Shown piece by piece: positions 1 to 9,625 of a stretch of 64,000 nucleotides of DNA. This DNA comes from Reinekea forsetii (GTDB lineage Bacteria > Pseudomonadota > Gammaproteobacteria > Pseudomonadales > Natronospirillaceae). The translations under genes and the position numbers were made by a program. The notes beneath the pieces were generated by a model that had not been told where the DNA came from, did not search any database, and worked only from the letters and a program-made list of their open reading frames with translations. Where the stretch lies: contig NZ_JAHKPH010000016.1 in the NCBI RefSeq assembly GCF_018860385.1, positions 124,001 to 188,000 on the forward strand, given 5' to 3'. Within the stretch, counting starts at the first letter, position 1. Every line of letters begins with the position of its first letter.

Positions 1-825
1 CACTTGACTCGAAGCACAATTCGCCTTCTCACCCGCATCGGTAATAGCCTGCTTAGCTTCATAAGGGTTCGGTTCATTAAACTCTGTTATTTCACCGATG
101 TTGTGTGGCCAATCGATACGGCTGGAATCTATTTCAGTCCAATCGCGAGGCGTTTCTTTCAGTAAAATAGTGGTGCCACGAACGTTTTTTATACTTTCGA
201 TAGGCACATTATTAGCAAGCTTGTGTGTCACCTCAACCAATGCTCTCTCAGCATTTCCGTACAACAAAATATCGGCATTGGCATCAAACAACACTGAATG
301 CCGAACCTTGTTGCTCCAATAATCATACTGAGCAATGCGACGCAGACTTGCTTCTATTCCGCCAAGAACAACAGGAACATCCGAAAAGGCTTCTTTGCAT
401 TTCTGGCTATACACCAAAACAGCGCGCTCTGGGCGTTTACCACCTTCGTTATTCGGCGTGTAGGCATCGTCATTGCGAACTTTTAAGTCTGCGGTGTAGC
501 GGTTAATGAGTGAATCCATGTTCCCCGCAGTCACCCCAAAGTAGAGGTTCGGTTTTCCCAAAGCCTTAAATGGTTCGGTCGATGTCCAGTCGGGTTGGCT
601 AATGATTCCAACACGATACCCTTGGGCCTCTAACAATCGCCCCATCACCGCCATGCCAAAACTCGGATGATCTACATAGGCATCGCCTGTCACCAAAATC
701 ACATCACAACTGTCCCACCCGAGCTGTTCCATTTCGTCACGACTCATGGGCAAAAAGGGTGCAGGATCAAAGCAAGAAGCCCAATATTTGGGGTATTTAA
801 AGAGGTGAGGCGCAGTTTTATACAT
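1..825 (-). CDS. ygiQ: YgiQ family radical SAM protein (5' part only)
   Basis: The reading frame is open from the ATG at 825 to the left edge, giving the first 275 residues; the 3' end lies outside the window. The N-terminus ([19 protein letters not shown]) and the stretch reading [17 protein letters not shown] are typical of the large YgiQ/UPF0313 proteins, which carry an N-terminal B12-binding-like domain before a radical SAM domain. The Cys cluster expected for the iron-sulfur site would lie beyond the edge, so it cannot be checked here. The substrate of YgiQ is not known to me. It is transcribed away from the divergent PstS-like gene at 984. Confidence 0.88.
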   Translation of the reverse strand, partial: MYKTAPHLFKYPKYWASCFDPAPFLPMSRDEMEQLGWDSCDVILVTGDAYVDHPSFGMAVMGRLLEAQGYRVGIISQPDWTSTEPFKALGKPNLYFGVTAGNMDSLINRYTADLKVRNDDAYTPNNEGGKRPERAVLVYSQKCKEAFSDVPVVLGGIEASLRRIAQYDYWSNKVRHSVLFDANADILLYGNAERALVEVTHKLANNVPIESIKNVRGTTILLKETPRDWTEIDSSRIDWPHNIGEITEFNEPNPYEAKQAITDAGEKANCASSQV

Positions 826-983
826 GTAGATCTACTAAGACGATATTGAACGCCATAGGATAGCAGAAATTCCGATCTAGCAGAATGCTCACCGACTATA
901 TGAACAGAGTATGAAGACCTTGTCATCAAAATGACATATAACTTAGCTAGTGTAGCGGTAATTATTAGTTGCCGGGTGACCCG

Positions 984-2333
984 ATGAAAAAAGCAAACGC
1001 TCTCTTTTTACTCCTGACTTTATTCTTAGCGCCGCTGTCATATTCAACCACTCTAGAACTTAATAAGCCTTCTTTAAACTCTAGAGGTTATCTTTTTGAA
1101 ATACATGGTTCGAATACCATTGGCGCTCACTTAGCGCCCACATTGGTTGAGCAATGGCTAAGGCACCACCAGTTTGAAGCGATCGAACGGAGAAAAACGA
1201 CACTCACTAATGAAGTAGAGATATGGGCTCGAACACCTGCCAGCGGCATGACAATCAAGGTGAAAATCGCTGCTCATGGCTCAAGTACCGGATTTTTAGA
1301 ATTGCAATCAAACACTGCGGATATCGCAGCCGCCTCACGACCCGTTAAACACTCTGAAAATGCCCTTTTTCCGAGTATAAACCTCGCCCAGTATGAAAAC
1401 GAAACTGTTCTCGCAATAGACGGTTTAGCAATTATTGCTCATCCAGCTTTAAATATTTCTCATCTCACCATCACACAATTAGGGCAAATATTTTCAGGTG
1501 AAATAACCAATTGGGCAGACTTAGGTGGGCCTAATTTAGATGTTACGGTGCATTCTCGTGATGGTAATTCAGGGACTTTTGATACCTTTAAAGCGCTGGT
1601 GCTTTCTCGTGGTTATTCTTTGACAGAAGAAGCGCTGCGCTACGAATCGAATGAGGCGCTTTCTCGCCAAGTGGCAATGTCGCCAGGCGCTATTGGATTC
1701 ACCGCTTTTGCAAGTATCGGCCAGGCCAAAGTTATTGCCATTGTAGATGGTGAAAGTTTACCTATGCCTCCAGTTACAACGAGTATCGCCACAGAAGACT
1801 ACCCCCTTTCACGCCGACTCTACTTGTATCAAGCCAACACAGAAAATAACTACGCTTTAGATTTTCTTTCTTTTGTGAAATCTCAAGCAGGTCAACGTAG
1901 CGTAGAACAAGCGGGGTTTGTTTCTCAGAATTTATCCGAAGTACAGATCACCCCAAATGAACACATGCCTCAGGGTTATCGATTTTTAGTGAGCCAAGCC
2001 CATCGATTGACCACAAATTTCAGGTTTGTGCCGGGTACAAAGCAGCTTGATAATAAAGCCCTCGACGATCTTGAGCGCTTATCCAATTATATGAATCGGC
2101 CAGAAAACCAAACGCGGGAAGTGTTTTTAGTGGGCTTCGTTAACAAACAATCCAATGAGTTTCGCGCGCAAATTTTATCGGAAGCCCGAGTTCAATCGGT
2201 TAAAAACAAGCTTCGCTTGACCGGTGTTGAAACAAACGCAATGACAGGCTACGGTGAATTAAACCCTGTTTCTGATAATTCCGATGAGCGCTATGCGTTG
2301 CGCAATCAACGCGTGGAAGTTTGGATAAAATAA
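984..2333 (+). CDS. PstS-like periplasmic binding protein fused to OmpA-like domain
   Basis: A 449-residue exported protein. A signal peptide (about residues 1-21, ending near LAPLSYS) precedes a phosphate-binding-protein-like domain. Family-typical stretches are EIHGSNTIGAHLAP, HGSSTGF, ADIAAASRPVK, FSGEITNWADLGG and HSRDGNSGTFDTFK. The last ~110 residues resemble an OmpA-like peptidoglycan-binding domain (VFLVGFVN, then LSEARVQSVKNKL and NQRVEVWIK). The frame extends upstream to a TTG at 969. I place the start at ATG 984, directly before a classic signal peptide and after GGGTGA at 974-979. No pstCAB or pho gene is nearby, so a transport role is not supported. A cell-wall-anchored ligand-binding or sensing role is an inference. 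Confidence 0.85.
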   Translation: MKKANALFLLLTLFLAPLSYSTTLELNKPSLNSRGYLFEIHGSNTIGAHLAPTLVEQWLRHHQFEAIERRKTTLTNEVEIWARTPASGMTIKVKIAAHGSSTGFLELQSNTADIAAASRPVKHSENALFPSINLAQYENETVLAIDGLAIIAHPALNISHLTITQLGQIFSGEITNWADLGGPNLDVTVHSRDGNSGTFDTFKALVLSRGYSLTEEALRYESNEALSRQVAMSPGAIGFTAFASIGQAKVIAIVDGESLPMPPVTTSIATEDYPLSRRLYLYQANTENNYALDFLSFVKSQAGQRSVEQAGFVSQNLSEVQITPNEHMPQGYRFLVSQAHRLTTNFRFVPGTKQLDNKALDDLERLSNYMNRPENQTREVFLVGFVNKQSNEFRAQILSEARVQSVKNKLRLTGVETNAMTGYGELNPVSDNSDERYALRNQRVEVWIK

Positions 2334-2343
2334 CCTAGAGAGA

Positions 2344-2844
2344 CTAGCGCCGTTCGAATAGAACGGGTGCTAACGCTTGCTTGGATTGATCAAATTGCTG
2401 CCATAATTGTGCATAGGTTTCAGATTTACCTGGCACTTTCTCATTTGGCAGCAGATCGGCCATAGGTCGTAACACAAAAGCATTTTTAAATAGCTCAGCC
2501 CTGGGTAATTCAATCCCCTCATATTCGCCAGAAATATCCCCATAGGTCACTACATCGATGTCTAAAGTACGAGGGCTGAACTTAGGTCCAGAACGATCTC
2601 GACCATTGTCATCTTCAATACGCTTTAAAATTTCTATAGTTCGGGTCAAGCTTTCATGAGTGTAAACAATCGCGATGGAATTCAAAAAAGCACTGCCATC
2701 GAACCCAACGGCATCGCTTTCATAAATAGGGGAGCTGATCACCTTACCAAATGCATCTTCAAGTGCGTTTAACCCAGCGTTTAAGTGCTTGTATCGATCA
2801 ATATTGCTGCCTAAACTCAAGGTAACTTGTATCGCTTTACTCAT
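2344..2844 (-). CDS. folK: 2-amino-4-hydroxy-6-hydroxymethyldihydropteridine pyrophosphokinase
   Basis: FolK transfers pyrophosphate from ATP to 6-hydroxymethyl-7,8-dihydropterin in folate synthesis. The 166-residue protein has the family start VTLSLGSN, the substrate/metal signature GPKFSPRTLDIDVVTYGD and the late PRAELFKNAFVLRPMADL. The frame extends up to 2895 inside folB. ATG 2844 is preferred because it sits 4 bases after the folB stop and gives the expected N-terminus (MSKAIQVTLSLGSN). It is the last gene of a tsaD-folB-folK reverse operon, and its 3' end faces the PstS-like gene. Confidence 0.95.
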   Translation of the reverse strand: MSKAIQVTLSLGSNIDRYKHLNAGLNALEDAFGKVISSPIYESDAVGFDGSAFLNSIAIVYTHESLTRTIEILKRIEDDNGRDRSGPKFSPRTLDIDVVTYGDISGEYEGIELPRAELFKNAFVLRPMADLLPNEKVPGKSETYAQLWQQFDQSKQALAPVLFERR

Positions 2845-2848
2845 AAGA

Positions 2849-3202
2849 TTAAAACCGTCGCTCAATATGCAACCCAACGGCAGCACAACCTGCAACTGCA
2901 GCAGGTTTATTAATTTTTAAATTAACGCAGCCTATTCCAAACTCGCTATGTATTAGCTCACATAATTGCTGAGCATAAGACTCTAACAACTCAAAAGTTT
3001 GCTCCAGAGACCAAGCCCGAACGCGCTTGGATAATGCATCGTAGTCGAGCGCAAACTGCAAATCATCGGTTTCACCCGCGCGCCGACAATCAAACTCTAG
3101 CGTTAAATCAAGTAAAAGTGTTTGCTTTGCTTCGCGTTCGAAATCGTACACACCAATCAATGTTTCGACACTGAGTGCTTCAATATAAACCTGGTCTTGC
3201 AT
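2849..3202 (-). CDS. folB: Dihydroneopterin aldolase
   Basis: FolB converts dihydroneopterin to 6-hydroxymethyldihydropterin, the substrate of the neighbouring FolK. The 117 residues match the family length and show DQVYIEALSVETLIGVYDFE at the N-terminus, FALDYDALSKRVR, and the C-terminal INKPAAVAGCAAVGLHIER. ATG 3202 is chosen because the Shine-Dalgarno AGGAGTG overlaps the last codons of tsaD just upstream. An upstream in-frame start at 3229 would lie inside tsaD. The 7-base gap to tsaD and the 4-base gap to folK point to one transcript. Confidence 0.95.
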   Translation of the reverse strand: MQDQVYIEALSVETLIGVYDFEREAKQTLLLDLTLEFDCRRAGETDDLQFALDYDALSKRVRAWSLEQTFELLESYAQQLCELIHSEFGIGCVNLKINKPAAVAGCAAVGLHIERRF

Positions 3203-3209
3203 AAAAACT

Positions 3210-4241
3210 TCACTCCTGAATTGGATCAAGCGTATTCAAAGGCCAGCGTGGTTTTATATTTAATTCATAACCCGAATGCTGCCCCACACGCATACGTAAC
3301 CACCCGGCGTAAGCAATCATAGCGCCGTTATCGGTACAGAACTCAGCACGCGGGTAAAACAACTGGCAACGTTCTTTTTTTACAATGTCCGCCAAACGCT
3401 CCCGCAAACGAGAGTTAGCGCTTACTCCACCAGCAATTACTAAATTTTTATGCCCAGTTTGCTGCAAAGCACGCCGACATTTAATCGCTAACGTATCAAC
3501 CACCGCCTCTTGAAAACCGCACGCTATATCGGCCATATCTTGTTCCGGAACTACCTCATTTTCAGCGTGGTCGGCAATCACTAATCGGACCGCTGTTTTT
3601 AGTCCAGAAAAACTAAAATCTAAACCTGGTCGATCAACCATTGGTCGTGGAAACTTAAATCGACCTACTTCACCCTTACACGCAATTTTACTGAGCATAG
3701 GGCCACCAGGATAAGGAAGCCCCATCATCTTCGCCGTTTTATCAAAAGCCTCACCCGCGGCATCATCGAGGGTCTCGCCTAAAATGCTATAGCAGCCCGG
3801 GCTTTGGACATCGACCAGCATGGTGTGGCCACCACTGACCAACAATGTCACAAACGGGTAAGGCGGTGGCACTTCTTCGAGCATTGGAGCAAGCAAATGC
3901 CCCTCCATATGATGCACACCTAAAGCCGGCACTCCCCAGCCAAACGCCAAAGAACGAGCCGTAGCAGCGCCAACCATCAGAGCACCAACCAACCCAGGAC
4001 CCGCAGTATATGCAACGCCATCAACCTCACCCAACTTAAGACCGGCCTTAGCAAAAGCTTCTTTTATAAGCGGAAGTAATTTACGGATATGATCACGAGA
4101 GGCCAACTCCGGCACCACGCCACCAAACTCAGCGTGCATTTTTACCTGACTATAAAGCACATGCGACACAAGCCCCCGTTCACTATCATAAATAGCAACA
4201 CCGGTTTCATCACAAGAGGTTTCAATGCCTAGCACTCGCAT
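3210..4241 (-). CDS. tsaD: tRNA N6-adenosine threonylcarbamoyltransferase TsaD
   Basis: TsaD, working with TsaB and TsaE, transfers threonylcarbamoyl to A37 of ANN-decoding tRNAs (t6A). The 343 residues begin [19 protein letters not shown] and carry the metal-binding HHMEGH motif near residue 110. Further family motifs are [28 protein letters not shown] and [13 protein letters not shown]. The frame extends to 4259, but ATG 4241 gives the universal family start. It heads the tsaD-folB-folK operon and lies divergent from rpsU across a repeat-filled spacer, an arrangement known from many gammaproteobacteria. Confidence 0.97.
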   Translation of the reverse strand: MRVLGIETSCDETGVAIYDSERGLVSHVLYSQVKMHAEFGGVVPELASRDHIRKLLPLIKEAFAKAGLKLGEVDGVAYTAGPGLVGALMVGAATARSLAFGWGVPALGVHHMEGHLLAPMLEEVPPPYPFVTLLVSGGHTMLVDVQSPGCYSILGETLDDAAGEAFDKTAKMMGLPYPGGPMLSKIACKGEVGRFKFPRPMVDRPGLDFSFSGLKTAVRLVIADHAENEVVPEQDMADIACGFQEAVVDTLAIKCRRALQQTGHKNLVIAGGVSANSRLRERLADIVKKERCQLFYPRAEFCTDNGAMIAYAGWLRMRVGQHSGYELNIKPRWPLNTLDPIQE

Positions 4242-4327
4242 AAATAAAGGGTTCCACAAGGTCTCAAAAAAGGCGCGTAGTTTAGCGGCTAACGGCAGAA
4301 GAGTATAGGTTAGGGTTGGGATCGGTT

Positions 4328-4540
4328 TATGGCTGCGAGCTTCGGGCTGCGGGTAGGGTCAAAACATTTTAAACATTCGCGGCTTTGCTTTGCGCGCTCC
4401 TACTTTGGAGAGGTGCTATATGTTAGCCTTGGTGGGTGGCTTTGCTGGAGTGGGAATCTGAGCCATGGATGGCGAGGTTTAGCGGTGCATGGATGCACGA
4501 AAAGCGACCCGCGGAAGTGAAGCCAGCCACCGAGGCGGAG
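4328..4540 (+). repeat. Structured intergenic repeat, copy 1
   Basis: First copy of a dispersed element also present at 4555, 56755, 59341, 59562 and 59779. A leader (TTCGGGCTGCGGGTAGGGTC, then AAAACATTTT and a CTCC-loop-GGAG hairpin) is followed by a core that can fold. The outer helix is 4426-4435 with 4527-4536, with an inner extension GGCTT 4438-4442 with AAGCC 4520-4524. Hairpin A is GCCAT/ATGGC at 4462-4473 and hairpin B is GTGCAT/ATGCAC at 4485-4498. A 63-codon open frame across it looks like a by-product of the repeat. The whole spacer 4242-4935 otherwise holds only copy 2, one hairpin and the rpsU promoter. Confidence 0.75.
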
Positions 4541-4554
4541 ATTGATTTCTGAGT

Positions 4555-4753
4555 TTTAGGCTGCGGGCTGCGAGTTTCGGGGAAGGTCAAAACAATCGCG
4601 GCTTCGCTTTGCTTTGCGCGCTCCTACTTTGGAGAGGTGCTATAGCTAGCCTTGGTGGGTGGCTTTAATCTGAGCCATGGATGGCGAAGTTTAGCGGCGC
4701 AGGATGCGCGAACAGCGACCCGCGGAAGTGAATCCTGCCGCCAAGGTGGGTTG
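4555..4753 (+). repeat. Structured intergenic repeat, copy 2
   Basis: Second, adjacent copy in the same orientation. The leader is shortened, reading GGTCAAAACAATCGCGGCTT. The core has the outer helix 4649-4658 with 4738-4747 (CCTTGGTGG with CCGCCAAGG, one G-T pair). Hairpin A is GCCAT/ATGGC at 4674-4685 and hairpin B is GCGCA/TGCGC at 4697-4709. Compared with copy 1, both arms of hairpin B changed together (GTGCAT/ATGCAC to GCGCA/TGCGC), so pairing is kept. The inner helix is weaker than in the other copies. Confidence 0.75.
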
Positions 4754-4793
4754 TGGGGATGTATTTAAACCCGCCGCCCGAAGCCAGCAGCTC

Positions 4794-4812
4794 GCGAAGC
4801 CAAAGGCTTCGC
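4794..4812. other. Perfect 8-bp hairpin upstream of the rpsU promoter
   Basis: GCGAAGCC, a 3-base loop AAA, then GGCTTCGC. No T-run follows it on either strand and no gene ends here, so it does not look like an intrinsic terminator. It lies 20 bases before the -35 element of the rpsU promoter candidate and could be a protein-binding site or just another repeat remnant. Confidence 0.5.
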
Positions 4813-4831
4813 TCCCTTCCCAACAAAACCC

Positions 4832-4860
4832 TTGCTTCAACCCTGCCCAATCAGTACAAT
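4832..4860 (+). promoter_or_regulatory. Sigma-70-type promoter of rpsU
   Basis: TTGCTT at 4832-4837 and TACAAT at 4855-4860 are separated by exactly 17 bases. The -10 box matches the consensus at 5 of 6 bases and the -35 box at 3 of 6. Transcription would start near 4867, leaving a leader of about 70 bases before the rpsU ATG. It would drive the rpsU-yqeY-dnaG-rpoD block. Confidence 0.6.
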
Positions 4861-4935
4861 TACGCGCCTCGAAAATCGGTTGAACCACGCTTTTTGAGAT
4901 AACCCACATTAATTGGTTCATTTAGGAAATATTGA

Positions 4936-5151
4936 ATGCCACACGTTAAAGTTAAAGATAACGAGCCATTTGACGTAGCACTACGTCGTTTCAAACGTTC
5001 TTGCGAAAAAGCGGGTGTACTTTCTGAAGTACGTCGTCGTGAGCACTATGAGAAGCCAACTTGGGTTCGTCAGCGCGCTAAAGCGTCTGCAGTTAAGCGT
5101 CACCTGAAGAAACTACAGCGCGAAAACAAGCGTTTAGTTCGCCAGTACTAA
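4936..5151 (+). CDS. rpsU: 30S ribosomal protein bS21
   Basis: A 71-residue basic protein of the small ribosomal subunit, needed for efficient initiation at Shine-Dalgarno sites. The sequence ([20 protein letters not shown], then [18 protein letters not shown]) is the standard bS21 sequence at the standard length. AGGAAA lies just upstream of the ATG. It is the first gene of the macromolecular-synthesis block that continues with yqeY, dnaG and rpoD. I see no convincing terminator between rpsU and yqeY, only a weak TTTGTT/AACAAA hairpin at 5156-5175. Confidence 0.98.
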   Translation: MPHVKVKDNEPFDVALRRFKRSCEKAGVLSEVRRREHYEKPTWVRQRAKASAVKRHLKKLQRENKRLVRQY

Positions 5152-5177
5152 TTTCTTTGTTCGTGGGTTAACAAACT

Positions 5178-5624
5178 ATGTCTGAGCTCAAGCAGCGTCT
5201 TAATCAAGCAATGAAAGACGCCATGCGGGCTAAAGATAAGCCTCGTTTAGGTACGATTCGCTTAATTTTAGCCGAGCTCAAACGCATAGAAGTTGACGAA
5301 CAGATTGAAATTGATGATAGCAGAGTACTTGCCGTACTCGATAAAATGAACAAACAACGACGGGATTCCATAGCCCAATTTAAGGCTGCGGACCGCGATG
5401 ATCTTGCCGCGATCGAACTAAATGAACAGGAGGTGATATCTACTTTTCTCCCGGCGGCGATGACAGCAAACGAAATAGCTGACTTAGTTAAAGAAGCAAT
5501 GACAGCAACAAATGCCACTTCAATGGCAGATATGGGCAAGGTAATGGGTTACATTAAGCCTAAAGCTCAGGGTCGAGCCGATATCGGCGAAGTGAGTAAA
5601 CTGATTAAAAAAGCACTCACTTAA
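5178..5624 (+). CDS. yqeY: GatB/YqeY domain-containing protein
   Basis: A 148-residue protein of the GatB/YqeY family (YqeY is related to the tRNA-binding tail of GatB). Family features are LKQRLNQAMKDAMRAKDKPR at the N-terminus, LAELKRIEVDEQ and IAQFKAADRDDLAAIE. The C-terminus carries DMGKVMGYIKPKAQGRADIG. The cellular role is not established; an amidotransferase-like contact with tRNA is suggested by homology only. It lies 26 bases after rpsU and 63 bases before dnaG, its usual place in gammaproteobacteria. No strong Shine-Dalgarno is visible, and a 6-bp inverted repeat sits right before its ATG. Confidence 0.93.
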   Translation: MSELKQRLNQAMKDAMRAKDKPRLGTIRLILAELKRIEVDEQIEIDDSRVLAVLDKMNKQRRDSIAQFKAADRDDLAAIELNEQEVISTFLPAAMTANEIADLVKEAMTATNATSMADMGKVMGYIKPKAQGRADIGEVSKLIKKALT

Positions 5625-5687
5625 ACAGATCGACCACAACACCGCGCGAATTGACGCATTCGTCACCTTTTTCAAGCGAGAAACTGC

Positions 5688-7583
5688 ATGGCTGGTTTGA
5701 TTCCCAATGACTTTATCGAAGAGCTCCAAGAACGCTCTGACATTATTGAAATTATTGGCAACCGAATTGACCTCAAGAAAAAAGGCAAAGACCATTGGGC
5801 CTGCTGCCCATTTCATAACGAAAACTCCCCTTCATTCTCGGTAAATCAAGCCAAAGGCTTTTACTATTGTTTTGGTTGTGGCGCTTCTGGCACCTCACTA
5901 AAGTTTCTTCAAGAATACGAAAACTTAGGCTTTGTCGAAGCCGTTGAAGAGCTCGCGAGACAGGTTGGTGTTGAAGTTCCTCGCGAAGAAGTCAGCGAAA
6001 AAACCAAACACAAGCAACAGCAACGTAAAACACTGCATGACCTAATGGCAAGTTGCTCAGAATACTTTGTGCATCAGCTTTATAATCATCAAGATGCCTT
6101 ACCTGTACAACAATACGCATTAGGCCGAGGCTTAAGCGAAGAGATTATACAAACCTACCAAATTGGCTTCGCCCCTCAGGGCTGGAGCAATCTAATTAAT
6201 CACTTTCGCAGTGATGAAATTACGGGAAAATTGCTGACAGCAGGCATGCTCACGCAAAATGAAAAGGGTCGAACCTATGACCGCTTCCGAAATCGGCTTA
6301 TGTTCCCGATTCGTGACATTCGCGGCCGAGTCATAGCCTTCGGTGGTCGCGTCATGTCGGCCGATGAAAAGCCTAAGTACTTAAACAGCCCAGAAACGCC
6401 CATTTTCCACAAAGGCCAAGAACTGTATGGCCTTTATGAGGCTCGTAAAGCCTTAAAAGACTTTGAAAACATCATAATCGTAGAAGGTTACATGGACGTA
6501 GTGGCCTTGGCGCAACACGGTGTGCGCAATGCGGTGGCAACCTTAGGTACCGCCACCAGCAGCGACCACGTCAAGCGGCTCTTTAAGCTGACACCAGAGA
6601 TTGTGTTCTGCTTTGACGGAGATGCTGCCGGCAAGCGAGCGGCCGAACGCGCTCTAGCTAACACCTTGCCTGAACTGGCCGATGGCCAACAGGCACGATT
6701 CTTATTTTTACCCGACGGTGAAGACCCAGATACCATCGTACGTGAAGAAGGCTTTGAAGGCTTTATGCGCCGCGTCAAGCAATCGCTCACTTTACCTGAC
6801 TTTCTGTTTCAACATTTGCAAACTCAGGCCGACATTTCTCGGCTCGACGGCAAAGCCAAATTGGTGAGCCTTGCCAAGGGATGGATCAACACCGCACCTG
6901 ACGGTATTTTAAAACAACTTTTGATGAAACAGCTGTCCACAATAGTTGGGTTAGAGCTAGAGCAGATCCAGCAATCTTTTGAGCCCGAAGCCCCCATTAT
7001 TGCTGAACCTGAGAACCACGCCCCAGAACCTTACGGTGACTATGGCTATACTGATCCCAGTGGTTATGACGATTACGCTCAATCATATGCGCCGAACACC
7101 ACACAAAATAACAATTTTGCCCGAAAATCAGGACTCACAGTACGCATTGGCTTTGTCCACAGAGCCTTAGCTTGGCTTATTCGCTTCCCCCAGCTTGCGG
7201 TTGAAGTAGATGTCACCAAAGTACACAAGCTACCAGGGCAAGATGGCGGCGCTTTATTGGCCCAAGTAATCGAATTGTTACAAAAAGCCCCAAAACATGA
7301 TGTTTACTTTGCCTTTGACTATTTATGTCAGCATGGTTTACGTGAAATATTGGCGCCAATCGCGTCTTCTGACTATCTTTGGTTAGAAGCTTCGAATGAA
7401 AACCACGACAATGAGTTGATTTTCGCTCGCCAAGAACTTGAAAAAATCATCAGCGCCCTAACCAATAAGGCCCCTGATAATGAATACGACAGTTTAAAAA
7501 AACGCGTAATAGCGTCGGATCCATCCTTAACGGATGAAGAAAAGCAGCGATACCGCGAGCTGCTAAAACAAAAAAAGCAGTAA
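5688..7583 (+). CDS. dnaG: DNA primase
   Basis: DnaG makes the RNA primers for replication. The 631 residues contain an N-terminal zinc-binding domain (C40, H43, C61, C64 in CPFH and YYCFGCG). The catalytic core follows with FRNRLMFPIRDIRGRVIAFG, then a TOPRIM domain with IIVEGYMDVVAL and the metal-binding FCFDGDAAG. The helicase-binding C-terminal domain comes last. Between core and C-terminal domain, around residues 430-475, there is a linker rich in Glu, Pro, Asp, Gly and Tyr, followed by Asn; it looks disordered. It lies in the classic rpsU-dnaG-rpoD order. Confidence 0.98.
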   Translation: MAGLIPNDFIEELQERSDIIEIIGNRIDLKKKGKDHWACCPFHNENSPSFSVNQAKGFYYCFGCGASGTSLKFLQEYENLGFVEAVEELARQVGVEVPREEVSEKTKHKQQQRKTLHDLMASCSEYFVHQLYNHQDALPVQQYALGRGLSEEIIQTYQIGFAPQGWSNLINHFRSDEITGKLLTAGMLTQNEKGRTYDRFRNRLMFPIRDIRGRVIAFGGRVMSADEKPKYLNSPETPIFHKGQELYGLYEARKALKDFENIIIVEGYMDVVALAQHGVRNAVATLGTATSSDHVKRLFKLTPEIVFCFDGDAAGKRAAERALANTLPELADGQQARFLFLPDGEDPDTIVREEGFEGFMRRVKQSLTLPDFLFQHLQTQADISRLDGKAKLVSLAKGWINTAPDGILKQLLMKQLSTIVGLELEQIQQSFEPEAPIIAEPENHAPEPYGDYGYTDPSGYDDYAQSYAPNTTQNNNFARKSGLTVRIGFVHRALAWLIRFPQLAVEVDVTKVHKLPGQDGGALLAQVIELLQKAPKHDVYFAFDYLCQHGLREILAPIASSDYLWLEASNENHDNELIFARQELEKIISALTNKAPDNEYDSLKKRVIASDPSLTDEEKQRYRELLKQKKQ

Positions 7584-7710
7584 ATAGGTTAGCAAAGCCT
7601 GAAAATCACGTTTTAGTTTGAGCATCGCTCGTTGGCTAACCTGTTGATTTAATATACACTATCCGGCTATTTGCTTGCGTAACAACCACTTAATTGCTTA
7701 CAGGTAACCT

Positions 7711-9552
7711 ATGGCTGAAAAATCTCAGCGACAGTCTCGTTTAAAAGAACTGATCGCCAAAGGTAAAGAACAAGGCTTCCTTACTTTTGCCGAAGTAAAC
7801 GATCACCTACCCGAGGAGATTAACTCTCCCGATCAGGTAGAAGATATCATTGCAATGATCAACGATATTGGCATTGAAGTATTTGAAACGGCACCGGATG
7901 CCGATCAACTTGCCTTAGCTGACAGTAAAGATACCGATGACGACGCAACCGAAGAAGCTGCAGCTGCATTGGCCGCCGTTGAAACTGATACCGGCCGCAC
8001 AACAGACCCTGTTCGCATGTATATGCGTGAAATGGGCACCGTTGAGCTTTTGACCCGAGAAGGTGAAATTGTCATCGCTAAGCGTATCGAAGAAGGTACG
8101 CGCGAAGTCATGCAAGCAATGGCGTATTACCCTGGCGTTATCAAAGATATCATCGGCGCTTATGAAACCACTCAAAGTGAAGAAGAAGGCACAGGCCGTC
8201 TATCTGACATCTTGACCAGTTTCCAAGACCCAGACGACGAAGATCCGTTACCGGCGGCCGACTCTCCCGATGCAGTCAAAGAAGAAGACGAAGCAGTGGA
8301 AGAAGTTGAAGATGATTCCGATGACGAAGATGAAGTTGATAATGGTCCAGACCCTGAACTAGCCCGTGAACGTTTTACGTTGCTTTCAGAGCAGCTAGCA
8401 ACCTTAGAAAGCATCATCGAAGAAAAAGGTCGCTATTGCAAAGAAGCCAATGAAGCGCTAATTGCCATGGGTGAAAACTTTTCTTGCTTTAAGCTTACGC
8501 CTAAAGCGTTTGAAGAATCTATATCGCCGATCAAATCTGCTGTTGCTGAAATTCGCGATCAAGAACGCCGCATCATTCAAATTTGTGTTCGTACGTTAAA
8601 AATGCCAAGAAAACAGTTTATTGAATTGTTTGTAGGCCGCGAAACCGAAGATGAATGGTTGAATACAGTATTAGAAGATCCACAGTTTGCTGAAGAAGCG
8701 TTCCGCTACGAAGTTGAATTGCGTCGTGCACAGCGTAAAATGCGCAACATTCAAAAAGCAACGGGTATCACGCTTGGCGAAATCAAAGATATCCACCGTC
8801 GTATTTCTATTGGTGAAGCGCGCGCGCGTCGTGCCAAAAAAGAAATGGTTGAAGCGAACTTACGTTTGGTTATTTCTATCGCTAAGAAATACACCAACCG
8901 TGGTTTACAGTTCCTTGATTTAATCCAAGAAGGCAACATTGGCTTAATGAAAGCCGTGGATAAGTTTGAATACCGTCGTGGTTATAAGTTCTCTACTTAT
9001 GCCACCTGGTGGATTCGTCAGGCAATTACACGCTCAATTGCCGACCAAGCTCGTACCATCCGTATTCCTGTTCACATGATAGAGACGATTAACAAGCTTA
9101 ACCGTATCTCTCGCCAAATGTTGCAAGAAATGGGTCGTGAAGCAACGCCAGAAGAACTGGCTGAGCGTATGGACATGCCTGAAGATAAGATTCGCAAGGT
9201 TTTAAAAATCTCTAAAGAGCCTATCTCGTTAGAAACGCCAATCGGCGATGACGAAGACAGCTCATTAGGAGATTTCATCGAAGATACCACAATGGATGCA
9301 CCGATTCACTCAGCCACATCAACCGGCCTACGTGATGCAACCAAAGAAGTTTTAGCGGGATTAACCGCCCGTGAAGCAAAGGTATTAAGAATGCGCTTTG
9401 GTATTGAAATGAATACCGACCACACCTTAGAAGAGGTAGGCAAACAGTTCGATGTAACGCGTGAGCGTATTCGTCAGATTGAAGCGAAGGCACTTCGAAA
9501 GCTTCGCCACCCTTCTCGCTCAGACCATCTACGCAGCTTTATCGACGAATAG
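7711..9552 (+). CDS. rpoD: RNA polymerase sigma factor RpoD (sigma-70)
   Basis: The primary sigma factor, 613 residues. Region 1.1 is at the N-terminus and region 1.2 reads [21 protein letters not shown] very acidic stretch (about residues 170-215, Asp/Glu-rich) lies in the non-conserved region. Region 2 has [39 protein letters not shown] and [15 protein letters not shown]; region 3 follows. Region 4 has the helix-turn-helix [20 protein letters not shown]. The length matches other gammaproteobacterial RpoD proteins. The 127-base gap from dnaG has no obvious terminator. An intrinsic terminator follows directly, so this gene ends the block. Confidence 0.99.
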   Translation: MAEKSQRQSRLKELIAKGKEQGFLTFAEVNDHLPEEINSPDQVEDIIAMINDIGIEVFETAPDADQLALADSKDTDDDATEEAAAALAAVETDTGRTTDPVRMYMREMGTVELLTREGEIVIAKRIEEGTREVMQAMAYYPGVIKDIIGAYETTQSEEEGTGRLSDILTSFQDPDDEDPLPAADSPDAVKEEDEAVEEVEDDSDDEDEVDNGPDPELARERFTLLSEQLATLESIIEEKGRYCKEANEALIAMGENFSCFKLTPKAFEESISPIKSAVAEIRDQERRIIQICVRTLKMPRKQFIELFVGRETEDEWLNTVLEDPQFAEEAFRYEVELRRAQRKMRNIQKATGITLGEIKDIHRRISIGEARARRAKKEMVEANLRLVISIAKKYTNRGLQFLDLIQEGNIGLMKAVDKFEYRRGYKFSTYATWWIRQAITRSIADQARTIRIPVHMIETINKLNRISRQMLQEMGREATPEELAERMDMPEDKIRKVLKISKEPISLETPIGDDEDSSLGDFIEDTTMDAPIHSATSTGLRDATKEVLAGLTAREAKVLRMRFGIEMNTDHTLEEVGKQFDVTRERIRQIEAKALRKLRHPSRSDHLRSFIDE

Positions 9553-9571
9553 TCGAAGCCTCTGCGTTAAG

Positions 9572-9600
9572 AAAAGCCCAGCAATTGCTGGGCTTTTTTA
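9572..9600 (+). terminator. Intrinsic terminator after rpoD (bidirectional)
   Basis: GCCCAGC (9576-9582), loop AATT, GCTGGGC (9587-9593), followed by six T on this strand and preceded by AAAA. On the other strand the A-run becomes a T-run, so the same hairpin could also end the converging PLP-enzyme gene that stops at 9626. Confidence 0.9.
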
Positions 9601-9625
9601 TTGGAAACCATTTCGCCAGCTCGCG

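Noticed and set aside
7905-8417. Open frames antisense to rpoD
   Set aside because: They run opposite to the acidic, codon-biased stretch of rpoD, giving Ser-rich nonsense proteins; the rpoD frame explains the sequence.
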